A model generated the notes under the pieces. The model was not told the origin of the DNA and searched no databases. It saw nothing but the letters and a program-made list of their open reading frames with translations. A stretch of DNA of 64,000 nt, taken from assembly GCF_900115605.1 (NCBI RefSeq), contig NZ_FOXC01000001.1, positions 124,001 through 188,000 on the forward strand. The letters are read 5' to 3'. A program made the translations under genes and the position numbers. Position 1 is the stretch's first letter. The number at the start of each line of letters is the position of its first letter. The DNA comes from Halolactibacillus halophilus. GTDB lineage: Bacteria > Bacillota > Bacilli > Bacillales > Amphibacillaceae. Shown here piece by piece: positions 28,188-38,202 of this stretch.

Positions 28188-28407
28188 AATTAGTTCCCCC
28201 TTTAATTATCTTCCTTATCGTAACACATTTTCGGCTACTCGCGCGCGTTTTATTCTGCATTATTTTTGATTTTTACTCACCCAACCTTTTTAATTATATT
28301 AACCACTTATAATCTAAGATAGAACTAGAAACAGCAAGCACATCATTTCAAAATATCACACAGGCGAATGGCCAAATCCATTAAAAAATCAATTGGTTTA
28401 TCAACAC

Positions 28408-28437
28408 AAAAAACTACTCACATAAGGAGTAGCTTTA
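28408..28437 (-). terminator. Terminator after murI
   Basis: CTACTC pairs with GAGTAG (with flanking A-T pairs) around a 7-base loop, then TTTTTT. It lies 8 bases after the murI stop codon. Confidence 0.75.
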
Positions 28438-28444
28438 ATGTCTG

Positions 28445-29257
28445 TTAATTCGAATTATCGTCAATGACCACTTGTTCAATGTGTTCAATCGGTTGGTCCA
28501 TCCATCTATTCGCAATTTGCTTAAAGATTTCTTCAGAACCTGTTGTGTAAAATTCATGAGGAAGCGTTTTGTGTGATTCATTATGCAACCTTTGATAACT
28601 TAAAATCGCACTCACTTCTCGTGCTGTTTCTTCACCCGAGGAAATAATATTCACCTGTTCCCCCATCACCTTTTGAATTGGCTCATGAAGGATTGGATAG
28701 TGCGTGCAACCTAAAATAAGTGTATCAAGATCTTGATACACTTTTAGTGGTTCAAGTGCATGTCTTACAACATCTTCACTCGCTTCAACAGAAAAATTCC
28801 CACTCTCAACAAGTGGTACAAATTGCGGACAACTTAGACCATGCACCGTTAAATCATTAGAAATATTATGTAGCGCATTTGGATATGCGTCTGATTCAAT
28901 TGTTCCAACGGTACCAATGACACCAATATCTTTTGTTTCTGTCACTTTAATCGCCGCTCTTGCCCCTGGTTGAATAACACCAAGAACGGGAATAGACAAT
29001 GTTTCTTTTAATAAATCTAGCGTAAACGCTGTTGCCGTATTACAGGCAATCACTAGAAGTTTAATGTCTTTTTTTAATAAAAAACGGACCATTTGTTTGG
29101 TAAAGGTGATGACTTCTTCTTTCGGTCGTGGACCGTATGGACAACGGACGGTATCACCTAAATAAATCAATTGTTCTTTTGGTAATTGACGCATCAATTC
29201 TCGTGCCACTGTTAAACCACCGACACCTGAGTCAATAACCCCGATTGGTCGATTCAC
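28445..29257 (-). CDS. murI: Glutamate racemase
   Basis: A 270-residue racemase that makes D-glutamate for peptidoglycan. The two catalytic cysteines are in VIACNTAT and LGCTHYPIL; the N-terminal motif IGVIDSGVGGLTVA is conserved. The frame opens at an ATG at 29272 with no binding site; GAGGGATG stands 5 bases before a GTG at 29257, which gives MNRPIGVIDSG and the usual family length, so that start was chosen. It follows the marR-type gene by 21 bases, as racE follows ysmB in B. subtilis. Confidence 0.93.
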   Translation of the reverse strand: MNRPIGVIDSGVGGLTVARELMRQLPKEQLIYLGDTVRCPYGPRPKEEVITFTKQMVRFLLKKDIKLLVIACNTATAFTLDLLKETLSIPVLGVIQPGARAAIKVTETKDIGVIGTVGTIESDAYPNALHNISNDLTVHGLSCPQFVPLVESGNFSVEASEDVVRHALEPLKVYQDLDTLILGCTHYPILHEPIQKVMGEQVNIISSGEETAREVSAILSYQRLHNESHKTLPHEFYTTGSEEIFKQIANRWMDQPIEHIEQVVIDDNSN

Positions 29258-29278
29258 TTCTACATCCCTCATTTTCGA

Positions 29279-29734
29279 TCAGTTGTTTTGTTCTTTTTGC
29301 CACTGCATCTTTTCAAGTAGTACCCGCATCGTTTCATCGAGACCATTTATATCTGCCGTTGACATGTCATATAAAACTTCTGCCAAATACTGTTGACGCT
29401 TTTCTATTACTTCTTGAATAATTTCTTTTCCTTTAATTAACAGGTGGATCCTCACAACACGACGGTCTTTTGTATCGCGCTTACGTTCAACTAATGTGTT
29501 TTTTTCCATCCGATCAACTAAATCTGTTGTTGTGCTAAAAGCTAAATTTATTTTATTTGATAGCTCACCAATGGTTAAGTCGCCCTCTTCTAATAACCAC
29601 TGCAAAGCAATAAACTGCGGGGTCGTAATACAATAGTTTTTTAAGATCTCACGACCTTTATGCTTGATGATGCCGTTAATGTAACGCATGTTTTTTTCGA
29701 TTCGCACAATTGCATCTATTGACTCCGTCTCCAC
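29279..29734 (-). CDS. MarR-family transcriptional regulator, YsmB-like
   Basis: A 151-residue winged-helix regulator. The recognition helix region is LAFSTTTDLVDRMEKNTLVERKRDTKDRR, where the wing DxRxxR pattern appears as DTKDRRVV. MarR proteins bind as dimers to palindromic operators and respond to small ligands or redox signals. The longer frame from 29785 has no good binding site; AAGGGAT fits a GTG at 29734 and gives a length close to B. subtilis YsmB. It is co-transcribed with murI. Its ligand and targets are unknown. It is divergent from the aldo/keto reductase gene, which it could regulate. Confidence 0.82.
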   Translation of the reverse strand: METESIDAIVRIEKNMRYINGIIKHKGREILKNYCITTPQFIALQWLLEEGDLTIGELSNKINLAFSTTTDLVDRMEKNTLVERKRDTKDRRVVRIHLLIKGKEIIQEVIEKRQQYLAEVLYDMSTADINGLDETMRVLLEKMQWQKEQNN

Positions 29735-29953
29735 CGATTGATCCCTTCTTTCTAAAAAGATTCCATTAACTCTAAATTCCATCATAACATTTTTTCATGT
29801 CAGACGGTAAAGTTATTATTAAAATTTAATATGAAGTTAAACACATCCTTATTCAATATTCTAAAGGTATATGATTATCGTTTTAAAACTAAACCTGTTA
29901 TGATAGACAATGTAAGTCCTTAATAAAGTGAGGCATTTATGGGAGGAATACAT

Positions 29954-30871
29954 ATGAAAACATTACAACTAGGTACCAGTGATTTACAAGCAAAAGAGAT
30001 TGGTTTAGGTTTGATGCGCTTAAGCGAAAAGTCACCAAAAGAAGCCGAAGTCATTATTCAAAACGCGTTAGATTTAGGTGTGAACTTCTTTGATCATGCC
30101 GACATCTATGGCGGCGGTAAGTCAGAAGAAGTCTTTAGAGAAGCTTTTAAACACGTCTCAGCTAAGCGTGAGGATATTCTAATTCAATCAAAATGTGGGA
30201 TTAGAAAAGGCTTTTTTGATTTTTCTAAAGAACATATCCTAGCGTCAACAGAAGGAATTTTAAAACGGCTTGATACGGATTATTTAGATGTATTACTGTT
30301 ACATCGTCCCGATGCATTAGTAGAACCTGAAGAAGTAGCTGAAGCTTTTACTCAGTTAAAACAACAAGGAAAAGTTAAATATTTTGGTGTCAGTAATCAA
30401 CACCCGATGCAAATTGAGTTATTGAAAAAATATTTAAAAGAAGACCTTATTATCAACCAAGTCCAATTTTCTCTCATGCATACACCGATGATTGATTTTG
30501 GACTAAATGTGAATATGACAAATGAAAACGGACAAAACCGTGATCAAGCCATTATCGAGTATAGCCGGTTAAATGATATGACTATCCAGTCCTGGTCACC
30601 GTTCCAATACGGTCTCATTAAAGGTACATTCTTAAATAACCCTGATTTCCCTGAGATTAATCAAGCATTAGACGAAATGGCTGAAGCAAAAGGCGTATCA
30701 AATACTACCCTTGCAACAGCTTGGATTCTGCGCCACCCAGCTAACATTCAACCGATTGTTGGTACGATGAATACCGATCGTTTAAAACAAATTACCAAAG
30801 CAAGTGAAATCAAGCTCACACGAGAAGAATGGTATCACCTCTATCAAAAAGCTGGCAACACGTTGCCTTAA
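29954..30871 (+). CDS. Aldo/keto reductase (YdhF-like)
   Basis: A 305-residue NADPH-dependent oxidoreductase with a TIM-barrel fold. The catalytic tetrad is visible: Asp and Tyr in FDHADIYGGG, Lys in QSKCG, His in LLHRPD. The cofactor-binding end, IVGTMNTDRL, is also conserved. GGGAGG precedes the ATG at 29954; an ATG at 29939 overlaps the binding site. The gene is divergent from the MarR regulator and has its own terminator. The substrate is unknown; relatives reduce various aldehydes. It is one of few rightward genes in the window and is not part of the conserved B. subtilis order. Confidence 0.9.
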   Translation: MKTLQLGTSDLQAKEIGLGLMRLSEKSPKEAEVIIQNALDLGVNFFDHADIYGGGKSEEVFREAFKHVSAKREDILIQSKCGIRKGFFDFSKEHILASTEGILKRLDTDYLDVLLLHRPDALVEPEEVAEAFTQLKQQGKVKYFGVSNQHPMQIELLKKYLKEDLIINQVQFSLMHTPMIDFGLNVNMTNENGQNRDQAIIEYSRLNDMTIQSWSPFQYGLIKGTFLNNPDFPEINQALDEMAEAKGVSNTTLATAWILRHPANIQPIVGTMNTDRLKQITKASEIKLTREEWYHLYQKAGNTLP

Positions 30872-30881
30872 TCATCTAGAT

Positions 30882-30912
30882 AAAAAGTGGCACCTGCGGG
30901 TGTCACTTTTGT
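30882..30912 (+). terminator. Terminator after the aldo/keto reductase gene
   Basis: AAAAGTGGCACC pairs with GGGTGTCACTTTT (one G-U pair) around a short loop, with the T tract partly in the stem. It stands 10 bases after the stop codon. Confidence 0.75.
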
Positions 30913-31185
30913 CATTAGTGAGTCGTTAATTCGTTCATCTTCACTTGATAAACAAGAGGCTCGTGTTCTCACTTCGTTAAAGGCCGTGTATATTTGCCTG
31001 TCATCTAAAATCACCTTTTTAAGTGTAACACCACCTTAGTTATAAAATATGTCAGACTACTATATTAGTGAGCTAATGGTTAGTGGAACATCCACCATAT
31101 CCTTTCTCATTTTCAGCTCTATAACAGAAAAAGATTGCAGAACACTTAAAAAAACGTGATAATAACTACCAAGGGGGCACATTCG

Positions 31186-31614
31186 ATGAAAAAAATAGAC
31201 CAACTACAAACAATGTACGAAACCACTGGCATTCACCCAGGCTATGATTTATTACGATATATGGCATTACCTGATTTACTTGGAAAGGACCAAGACACTG
31301 TCCTTTATATTTTAGGTAAAAATATGAGTCGGGCACTTGAGGTTACTACCATTGAAGAACTTATTGCTGCCTTTAACGTTATCGGCTTAGGTGACTTAGC
31401 TCATGTAAAAGAAAAGCGTAGTGAAGATCTGTTTACCTTAACGTCATCATTCATTGATGCACGAAAACAAGCGGAGATTAATCAGACATATCATTTTGAA
31501 GCAGGACTCATTAGCGGTGCGATGGAGACGGTGCGTGGTTTCCAATGTGAAGCAGAAGAAACCGTTAAAGCAAAAAAATCGCTGGTTGAATTTACCGTTA
31601 AGCACTATCGTTAG
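31186..31614 (+). CDS. yslB: YslB-like protein (DUF2507)
   Basis: A 142-residue protein resembling B. subtilis YslB in size, start and position next to uvrC (YETTGIHPGYDLLRYMALPDLLG, then LYILGKNMSRAL). It belongs to DUF2507, which has a V4R-like fold; function unknown. AAGGGGGC lies 7 bases before the ATG at 31186. In B. subtilis lysC stands between yslB and uvrC, and sdhCAB follows on the other side; here neither is present. The C-terminal cysteine in GFQCEAEETV is conserved in position but its role is unknown. Confidence 0.78.
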   Translation: MKKIDQLQTMYETTGIHPGYDLLRYMALPDLLGKDQDTVLYILGKNMSRALEVTTIEELIAAFNVIGLGDLAHVKEKRSEDLFTLTSSFIDARKQAEINQTYHFEAGLISGAMETVRGFQCEAEETVKAKKSLVEFTVKHYR

Positions 31615-31625
31615 AAATGAAAAGT

Positions 31626-31674
31626 AAAAGATCCGTGGCTGAATGTGTCGTTCATTTAGCCATGGATCTTTTTG
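31626..31674. terminator. Terminator between yslB and uvrC
   Basis: AAAAGATCCGTGGCT pairs with AGCCATGGATCTTTT (one mismatch) around a 17-base loop; T tracts on both sides serve both convergent genes. Confidence 0.85.
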
Positions 31675-31681
31675 TATAGTT

Positions 31682-33514
31682 TCACTCGTTTGTATCTTTC
31701 TTACCTTCTGTATCGGCTTCTTCTGCATCAGCTAACTCATCTTTTTCTTGATTCAAATGATATAGAATTGTCTCAGCTGTTGGTTTAGGTATTCCGAGTC
31801 GAGTCATTGTCTCAAGATCTGCTTGTTTAATTTCCGTGATTGATTTGAAATGAGATAAGAGTAAACGACGGCGCTTTTCACCGACACCTGGTATTTGATC
31901 GAGCTCTGAGCGAATCGCATTCTTCCCGCGTAAACTACGGTGAAACGTAATCGCAAAGCGGTGAACTTCATCCTGAATCCGTTGAATCAAATAAAAACTT
32001 TGTGATTTGCGTCCTAAATTAACAACAGCTGGCGGATTACCATATAACAATTCACTCGTTTTATGTTTATCATCCTTTGCGAGTCCTGCAAGAGGTATAT
32101 CTAAGCCCAGTTCATTCTCAAGCACATCCCGGGCCGCAGACATTTGCCCTTTGCTCCCGTCAACAAGAATCAAGTCAGGTAGTGGTAAACCATCTTTTAA
32201 TACCCTTGTATAACGGCGACGAACGACTTCACGCATTGTATCATAGTCATCCGGACCTTTGACATCACGTATTTTATATTTGCGGTACTCTTTTTTATCT
32301 GGCTTACCGTCTATAAAGACAACCATCGCACTCACAGGATCGGTTCCCTGGATATTTGAATTATCAAAGGCTTCAATCCGGTGGGGCGTATCAATGTGAA
32401 GGATTTCCCCTAGCGTTTCTACCGCCTTGATTGTTCGCTCTTCATTGCGTTCAATGAGCTGGAATTTTTCAGATAAAGCGATTTCTGCATTTTTACCTGC
32501 CAAATCAATCAGTTCTTTCTTTCTCCCACGATAGGGAATGGTTACATCCATCTTCAATAATTCTTTTAATAAGTTAAACTCAATCGGTGCTGGCACGAGA
32601 ATTTGTTTTGGTTTTAAATGATTTTGATGCAAGTAAAACCGACCAACGAAAGTGGTGAAGACATCTGTCGGTTCATCAAAGAACGGAAAAATCGACACAT
32701 CGCGCTCAATAAGCTTTCCTTGTCGGATGAAAAAGACTTGAACGCACATCCAACCTTTATCATAACTAAAGTTAAAGATATCACGATCCGTTCGATCTTC
32801 TAACGTCATTTTTTGTTGTTCCATAACTGAATCAATATGAGTGAGTTGATCCCGTAATTCTTTCGCACGCTCAAAGTTTAAATCTTCACTCGCTTGATAC
32901 ATTTTTCCTTGAATCGTTTGTTTAATAGCTTGATGCCCCCCTTTTAAAAACCGTGAGATTTCTTGGGTGATCTCTTTATAAAAGTCTCGACTAGGCGGGT
33001 CGTCACTACAAGCGAGACATTGACCTAAATGATAATATAAGCAATACTTTCCAGGTGGATTATTACACTTTCTAAGCGGATACAACCGGTCTAATAACTT
33101 TTTTGTTTCTCTTGCGGCTAATACGTTTGGATAAGGGCCAAAGTAACGCGCCTTATCTTTCAAGACTTTTCTTGTGGTAATAAGCCGTGGATGGCGTTCA
33201 TTCGTAATTTTTAAATAGGGATATGATTTATCATCTTTCAACAAAATATTATATTTCGGATCATATTTTTTAATTAAATTCATCTCTAAAATAAGTGCTT
33301 CCATTTCTGATGATGTCACGATATATTCAAAATCAACAATCTCTTGAACAAGTCGCTGGGTTTTTTGATCATTAGCACCGGTGAAGTAGCTCCGCACTCG
33401 ATTTTTTAACATTTTTGATTTACCGACGTAAATAACCGTACCATGTTTATCCTTCATCAAATAACAACCAGGCTCAGCCGGTAATACTTTTAATTTTTCT
33501 TCAATTTGACTCAT
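31682..33514 (-). CDS. uvrC: Excinuclease ABC subunit C
   Basis: A 610-residue nuclease subunit that makes both cuts in nucleotide excision repair. In order: the GIY-YIG domain ([19 protein letters not shown], residues 15-95), a cysteine cluster region around 150-170 ([20 protein letters not shown]), the UVR motif, the RNase H-like second nuclease domain, and a C-terminal helix-hairpin-helix pair ([16 protein letters not shown]). GAGGTGA is correctly spaced for the ATG at 33514. The C-terminal tail is rich in acidic residues. No missing residues were seen. Confidence 0.96.
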   Translation of the reverse strand: MSQIEEKLKVLPAEPGCYLMKDKHGTVIYVGKSKMLKNRVRSYFTGANDQKTQRLVQEIVDFEYIVTSSEMEALILEMNLIKKYDPKYNILLKDDKSYPYLKITNERHPRLITTRKVLKDKARYFGPYPNVLAARETKKLLDRLYPLRKCNNPPGKYCLYYHLGQCLACSDDPPSRDFYKEITQEISRFLKGGHQAIKQTIQGKMYQASEDLNFERAKELRDQLTHIDSVMEQQKMTLEDRTDRDIFNFSYDKGWMCVQVFFIRQGKLIERDVSIFPFFDEPTDVFTTFVGRFYLHQNHLKPKQILVPAPIEFNLLKELLKMDVTIPYRGRKKELIDLAGKNAEIALSEKFQLIERNEERTIKAVETLGEILHIDTPHRIEAFDNSNIQGTDPVSAMVVFIDGKPDKKEYRKYKIRDVKGPDDYDTMREVVRRRYTRVLKDGLPLPDLILVDGSKGQMSAARDVLENELGLDIPLAGLAKDDKHKTSELLYGNPPAVVNLGRKSQSFYLIQRIQDEVHRFAITFHRSLRGKNAIRSELDQIPGVGEKRRRLLLSHFKSITEIKQADLETMTRLGIPKPTAETILYHLNQEKDELADAEEADTEGKKDTNE

Positions 33515-33563
33515 CACTTCACCTCTTTTACAATAACTCTATTATAGCACATACGTTCTCTTT

Positions 33564-33604
33564 AAAAAAACTAAGAAGCACACCCACCTCTGTGAGTATG
33601 CCTC
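33564..33604 (-). terminator. Terminator after the 562-residue membrane protein gene
   Basis: An imperfect stem, AGGCATACTCAC with GTGGGTGTGCTT, followed by TTTTTTT in the minus direction. Confidence 0.65.
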
Positions 33605-33630
33605 CTTTGTTGATGAATCTTATTCACCTT

Positions 33631-35319
33631 TTATTCTTCTGTGTTCTCTTTTGGTGGTGTTTCATCTGTTTCGGTATCTTCTGATGCATCTGGGTCTGTA
33701 TTTGTCGAGTTCTCTTCCACTGCTGGTTGTTCCAACAGTTCAAACACACGAAATTCTAAATCTTCATTGACCGCTCCTTGGACTTCTGAACCGACACCGA
33801 CAAATGGTAACCTATCACTTAATGATATATCAGCTTTATAAATCGTCCCATCAATCATAAAGTAATACACCGTATTACCTTCGACAACAACTTGAGCAAT
33901 ATCTTCAACACGTCCGGTTAAGGCCGTTAATTCTTCATCTGTTTCAATATCGTCAACAATACTGTCGTCACCCGTCTCACCGGTCACTTGTCTAATTAAA
34001 CCATCAACCGTTTCAGCGGTTTTAACTTTTTGGTAATCAACCGCATCGACTAAGGCGTATGAACGAACAAGGCCTGAATCATCTTTTAAAGATGAAATAT
34101 AGTAAGGCTTATTCTCAAGACTAATGAGCAGTGGAAAAGTAGAAGTAAAGCGCATTTGTTGCAAGCTACCTTCAGCTGAGTCCATTGCCGAGAATTCATC
34201 TGCGGATGTGACGGGATAATACGATGCTTCTTTCGTTCGTAAATTCACTAAATAAAAGCCGATATTTGACGCGTCACGATTGACACTTGTCACACCGGTA
34301 TAAAGATAAACATCATCTTGCATCGGGATATAGTTATACCCGTTGGTTGTTTGGGTCACCCCCCGTTTTTGGAAGACACTGTTCCAAAAACCATTCACGT
34401 AAAGCCCGCGATAATTCAGTTGTTGAATCATCAAATCGGCTGAATAAATCCGGTCAACCCAATCAGGCATATCTCCTAATGAATAAGCAGCGGTTTCTCC
34501 TGTGACTGCATCAAGGACAATCACACCATTTGGCTCTTGTTGAGTGAAGAGAAACTTATTTTCATACGTCGTCGCAATATAATGTGGGTGTCCTTCATCA
34601 TCGACTTCAAATGATGGGTTTTGGAACATCTTGGTTGGATAGTTAAAACGCAAGTACCTTTTTACATTACGATTAAAGAGTTCTGCGTCGGAATATTTAA
34701 TCCCTTCTTCAACATCTTCTACTGTCACTTCTCCAGAAACCATGTCAACCGTTAAGTAATTGGGCAATCCTTCATTACGGTTATTGAGCCACTGCATAAA
34801 ACCTGCATATTTTAATGGTGTTACGCGATAAGGTTCATTCGCAATATTGATTTGTGTATACGTTTCTGCCGGTACAAATTGAGAAACGAGCTCAGTTAAA
34901 GAGCCAATTCGGCGATCGCCTAAACGTTTGGCTGTATCGCGGTCCAGCATCGGAATTTGATCGGTTGATAACGTCGGAAAATCCGCTTCAAAATCCTTTT
35001 CTTCTACCTCAATTAACGCCGCATAGTCTTTCGCACGAAAGATGGGACCATTAAAGAGTTGCATAATAAAACTTAAACCAATAAAAATCAACACAAAACC
35101 AAACAGATAATACTTTTTACTTAATTTCCTGAGCGCTTGGGGCGAAAAGACAGAATCAGCAACGATTTCAATAAACATAGCCACTAAGATAATGACAGCC
35201 AGATAACCTCTAAAGCCGGGCGACTGAATGTTTAGTGGCGGTAAAACGAAATAATAACTCAGTCCGATACCAAGTAAAAACAAGGCATACAGTATTATTT
35301 TAGCACGAGATTTTTTCAT
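33631..35319 (-). CDS. Uncharacterised membrane-anchored extracytoplasmic protein
   Basis: A 562-residue protein that I do not recognise. Residues 1-90 contain three hydrophobic helices (about 9-26, 38-56 and 71-90) after a short basic start. The remaining 470 residues are soluble, beta-rich and acidic, with paired phrases such as LTVDMVSGEVTVED and GVIVLDAVTGETAAY that look like duplicated PepSY-like or sheet-forming units. The last 35 residues are a low-complexity tail of Glu, Thr, Asp and Pro. By the positive-inside rule the large domain is probably outside the membrane. It stands alone, between uvrC and trxA, with its own terminator. A role at the cell wall is only inferred from the layout. 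Confidence 0.6.
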   Translation of the reverse strand: MKKSRAKIILYALFLLGIGLSYYFVLPPLNIQSPGFRGYLAVIILVAMFIEIVADSVFSPQALRKLSKKYYLFGFVLIFIGLSFIMQLFNGPIFRAKDYAALIEVEEKDFEADFPTLSTDQIPMLDRDTAKRLGDRRIGSLTELVSQFVPAETYTQINIANEPYRVTPLKYAGFMQWLNNRNEGLPNYLTVDMVSGEVTVEDVEEGIKYSDAELFNRNVKRYLRFNYPTKMFQNPSFEVDDEGHPHYIATTYENKFLFTQQEPNGVIVLDAVTGETAAYSLGDMPDWVDRIYSADLMIQQLNYRGLYVNGFWNSVFQKRGVTQTTNGYNYIPMQDDVYLYTGVTSVNRDASNIGFYLVNLRTKEASYYPVTSADEFSAMDSAEGSLQQMRFTSTFPLLISLENKPYYISSLKDDSGLVRSYALVDAVDYQKVKTAETVDGLIRQVTGETGDDSIVDDIETDEELTALTGRVEDIAQVVVEGNTVYYFMIDGTIYKADISLSDRLPFVGVGSEVQGAVNEDLEFRVFELLEQPAVEENSTNTDPDASEDTETDETPPKENTEE

Positions 35320-35410
35320 AAAAATGAGACTCCTTCTTAAAACATGATATGTAAATTGTTACATATTCAGCATATCACAAGGACAAGTTAAAAACAAAAA
35401 TAACCCACTA

Positions 35411-35439
35411 AAAAAAGGAGCCGGAAGGCTCCTTTTTTA
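35411..35439 (-). terminator. Terminator after trxA
   Basis: AAAAAAGGAGCC pairs perfectly with GGCTCCTTTTTT around a 4-base GGAA/TTCC loop; the U tract is part of the lower stem. Confidence 0.9.
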
Positions 35440-35442
35440 ATC

Positions 35443-35757
35443 TTATGCGTGATGGTTAATACGTGCTTCTAATGCTTCTTTTGGTTGGAATCCAACAACT
35501 TGGTCAACGACTTCTCCGTCTTTAAAGAATAGTAATGTCGGAATACTCATCACACCATATTGACCTGCCGTTTGTTGGTTTTCATCAACATTTAATTTTG
35601 CGATTGTTACTTTATCAGCCATTTCATCAGAAATTTCTTCTAATACAGGTCCGATCATTTTACAAGGTCCGCACCATGGTGCCCAGAAGTCTACTAATAC
35701 TAATCCTTTTGCTGTTTGTTCTTTGAATGATTGATCTGTTACTTTTACAGTTGCCAT
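35443..35757 (-). CDS. trxA: Thioredoxin
   Basis: A 104-residue thioredoxin with active site W28-C-G-P-C32 and the conserved cis-Pro in SIPTLL. It reduces cytoplasmic disulfides and recycles ribonucleotide reductase and other enzymes, taking electrons from thioredoxin reductase. AGGAGG is spaced for the ATG. In B. subtilis trxA lies between etfA and uvrC; here etfAB are absent and mutS2 is the upstream neighbour, 93 bases away. Length and motifs are normal. Confidence 0.97.
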   Translation of the reverse strand: MATVKVTDQSFKEQTAKGLVLVDFWAPWCGPCKMIGPVLEEISDEMADKVTIAKLNVDENQQTAGQYGVMSIPTLLFFKDGEVVDQVVGFQPKEALEARINHHA

Positions 35758-35850
35758 TATATAATTCCTCCTAAAAAATTGTTCTCAATGATTTCTACAA
35801 TGCCAAGTATACCACCCAGGGGTTTTTTTTGGCTAGTGTTCTGCTCACAC

Positions 35851-38193
35851 TTACTTAAACTCAAAAATCGTGACGCCACTGCCGCCTTCTTGCGCACTTC
35901 CGGCGGTTGCGGATTTAATATGGCGGTGACGTTTAGCGTATTCTTGTACACCTTTTCTTAAAGCGCCTGTCCCTTTACCATGAATAATTGTCACTCGCGG
36001 ATAACCTTGAAGTAAAGCGTCATCGATATATTTTTCTAATTGTTGCAGTGCATCTTCATATCGTTCTCCGCGCAAATCTAACTCCGGCTTGGTATGAGAG
36101 CCTTTATTTTTAACAGTCGCAACTGGTCTTGTCACTGTTTCTTTTTTTGGCGCTAACTTTTCAAGTTGATTTTTCTTCACCTTTATTTTCATCATACCGA
36201 CTTGTACTTGAAATTCTTTATCTGAAATTTCTTCAACAATCGTTCCGTTCTGATTAAGCGTGACTAAATGTACATCATCTCCAACTGCTAACGTTTCTGC
36301 TTTTACTTTCTTCTCTACTTGTTTTTGTTGTTTTTTCGTTAAGGTTGGCTTTGCTTCATCGAAAAGTTTACGCGCTTCAATCCACTCATGTTCTTTTAAT
36401 TCATGCTGGTTTTTCATCTCACGCATCGTTTGAACAACAGCTTCTGCTTCCACTCGTGCTTTTTCAACCGCTTTCTCAGCCTTTTGTTCAGCTTTTTCAA
36501 GCAAGCGGTCCCGTTCTTGTGCAAACTCATGCCACTTCCGTTCTAAATCGCGCTTCAATTCTGCCGCTTCTTCAACATACGTTTCTGCTTTTAAATAGTC
36601 ATCTTCTGCTTGACGTCTCGCTGTGTCAAGAGAAGCAATCATATGGTCCACACTCTTTGTATCTGTGCCAATTAATTCTTTGGCATTAAGGATCAACGAT
36701 TCGTCTAGTCCCAGACGACGAGAAATATCAAAAGCATTACTACGACCTGGTATCCCAATTAATAACCGGTAAGTTGGTCGTAAGGTTTCAACGTTAAATT
36801 CCACTGACGCATTAATAACCCCATCACGGTTATAGCCATACGCTTTTAATTCAGGGTAGTGGGTTGTCGCAATAACCCGTGCTTTTCTTTCAACAACTTC
36901 ATCTAAAATCGCCATCGCAAGAGCTGCCCCTTCTTGCGGGTCTGTTCCTGCCCCTAACTCATCAAATAACACTAAGGTCTTGTCATTAACGTGCGCAAGA
37001 ATATCAACGATGTTCGTCATATGTGAAGAAAAGGTACTTAAGCTTTGTTCAATTGACTGTTCATCACCAATATCCGCAAACACATCTTCAAACACTGCGA
37101 GTTCACAACCATCTTGGGCCGGAACTTGCAAGCCTGATTGAGCCATTAGTGTGAGTAAACCGACCAGTTTTAATGTGACGGTTTTACCACCCGTGTTCGG
37201 TCCAGTTATGACAATCGCATGATAATCATCACCAAGTGCAACGTCATTGGCGACCACTTCGTCATCTGTTAAGAGTGGATGACGGGCTTGTTTCATCTCA
37301 ATCACACCACGGTCATTCATTTCAGGCATCGCCGCATGCATCGTTTGTGATAATTTACCCCGTGCAAAGATAAAATCTAAACCACTTAACACATCAATAT
37401 TATGTCTTAAAGCCACATGTTCTTCGGCAATTTTTAGTGATAACGCTTTTAAGATTTTTTCGATTTCCACCTGTTCTTTTGCCCGAGCTTCTGATAATTG
37501 ATTGTTCACTTCAACCACGCCTTGAGGTTCCATAAATAAGGTTTGCCCTGAGGCTGATTGATCATGGACAATTCCACCAATCGCTTGACGATATTCTTGT
37601 TTAACCGGAAGGACATAACGGTCGTTACGAATGGTCACAATCGCATCAGACAACATATTCGACTTCGTGCGAGTCAATGTTTCAAGCCGTTCTCTAATTC
37701 TTGATTCACTTGTTCTAATCTTCGTCCGAATCTGACGCAGGACATCTGAGGCTGCATCCATCACGTGCCCGTGTTCATCAATACACGACTTAATTTCTCG
37801 TTCAAGTTGTGAAAGTGGTTCAAGTTCTTCCGTTAGTGCCCGAATCAGTGGGGCTTCTGGTTCTTCCATTTGATCCATAAAGCGTTTAATATTTTTTGTT
37901 CCGTATAACGTGCTCTGTACTTGCAGACACTCACCCGCACTTAATATCCCACCAATTTCTGCTCGTTTTACAGCCGGGCGAATATCACTTACCCCGCCAA
38001 AGGGGAGTGTTTGATTTAAGCGTAAGATTTGAACTGCCTGATCGGTTTCTGCTTGTAAGTGCAAGACCGTTTCAAGGTCTGTTTTTGGTTTTATTGTTTT
38101 TGCGAGTGTTTTACCGAGTGATGTATCAGCTTTCTCTATTAACTTATCGATAATTTTATTAAACTCTAACACCCGAAATATTCTTTCATTCAT
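35851..38193 (-). CDS. mutS2: Endonuclease MutS2
   Basis: A 780-residue MutS2 protein. It has the core and ATPase domains of MutS (Walker A GPNTGGKT, Walker [14 protein letters not shown]), lacks the mismatch-recognition domain, and adds a coiled coil plus a C-terminal Smr endonuclease domain ([12 protein letters not shown] and HGKGTGALR). MutS2 acts in recombination control and, in B. subtilis, in rescue of collided ribosomes. The start is the ATG at 38193. It follows polX by 9 bases and is co-transcribed with it, as in B. subtilis zapA-yshB-polX-mutS2. Confidence 0.96.
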   Translation of the reverse strand: MNERIFRVLEFNKIIDKLIEKADTSLGKTLAKTIKPKTDLETVLHLQAETDQAVQILRLNQTLPFGGVSDIRPAVKRAEIGGILSAGECLQVQSTLYGTKNIKRFMDQMEEPEAPLIRALTEELEPLSQLEREIKSCIDEHGHVMDAASDVLRQIRTKIRTSESRIRERLETLTRTKSNMLSDAIVTIRNDRYVLPVKQEYRQAIGGIVHDQSASGQTLFMEPQGVVEVNNQLSEARAKEQVEIEKILKALSLKIAEEHVALRHNIDVLSGLDFIFARGKLSQTMHAAMPEMNDRGVIEMKQARHPLLTDDEVVANDVALGDDYHAIVITGPNTGGKTVTLKLVGLLTLMAQSGLQVPAQDGCELAVFEDVFADIGDEQSIEQSLSTFSSHMTNIVDILAHVNDKTLVLFDELGAGTDPQEGAALAMAILDEVVERKARVIATTHYPELKAYGYNRDGVINASVEFNVETLRPTYRLLIGIPGRSNAFDISRRLGLDESLILNAKELIGTDTKSVDHMIASLDTARRQAEDDYLKAETYVEEAAELKRDLERKWHEFAQERDRLLEKAEQKAEKAVEKARVEAEAVVQTMREMKNQHELKEHEWIEARKLFDEAKPTLTKKQQKQVEKKVKAETLAVGDDVHLVTLNQNGTIVEEISDKEFQVQVGMMKIKVKKNQLEKLAPKKETVTRPVATVKNKGSHTKPELDLRGERYEDALQQLEKYIDDALLQGYPRVTIIHGKGTGALRKGVQEYAKRHRHIKSATAGSAQEGGSGVTIFEFK

Positions 38194-38202
38194 CGAATCA
38201 CC

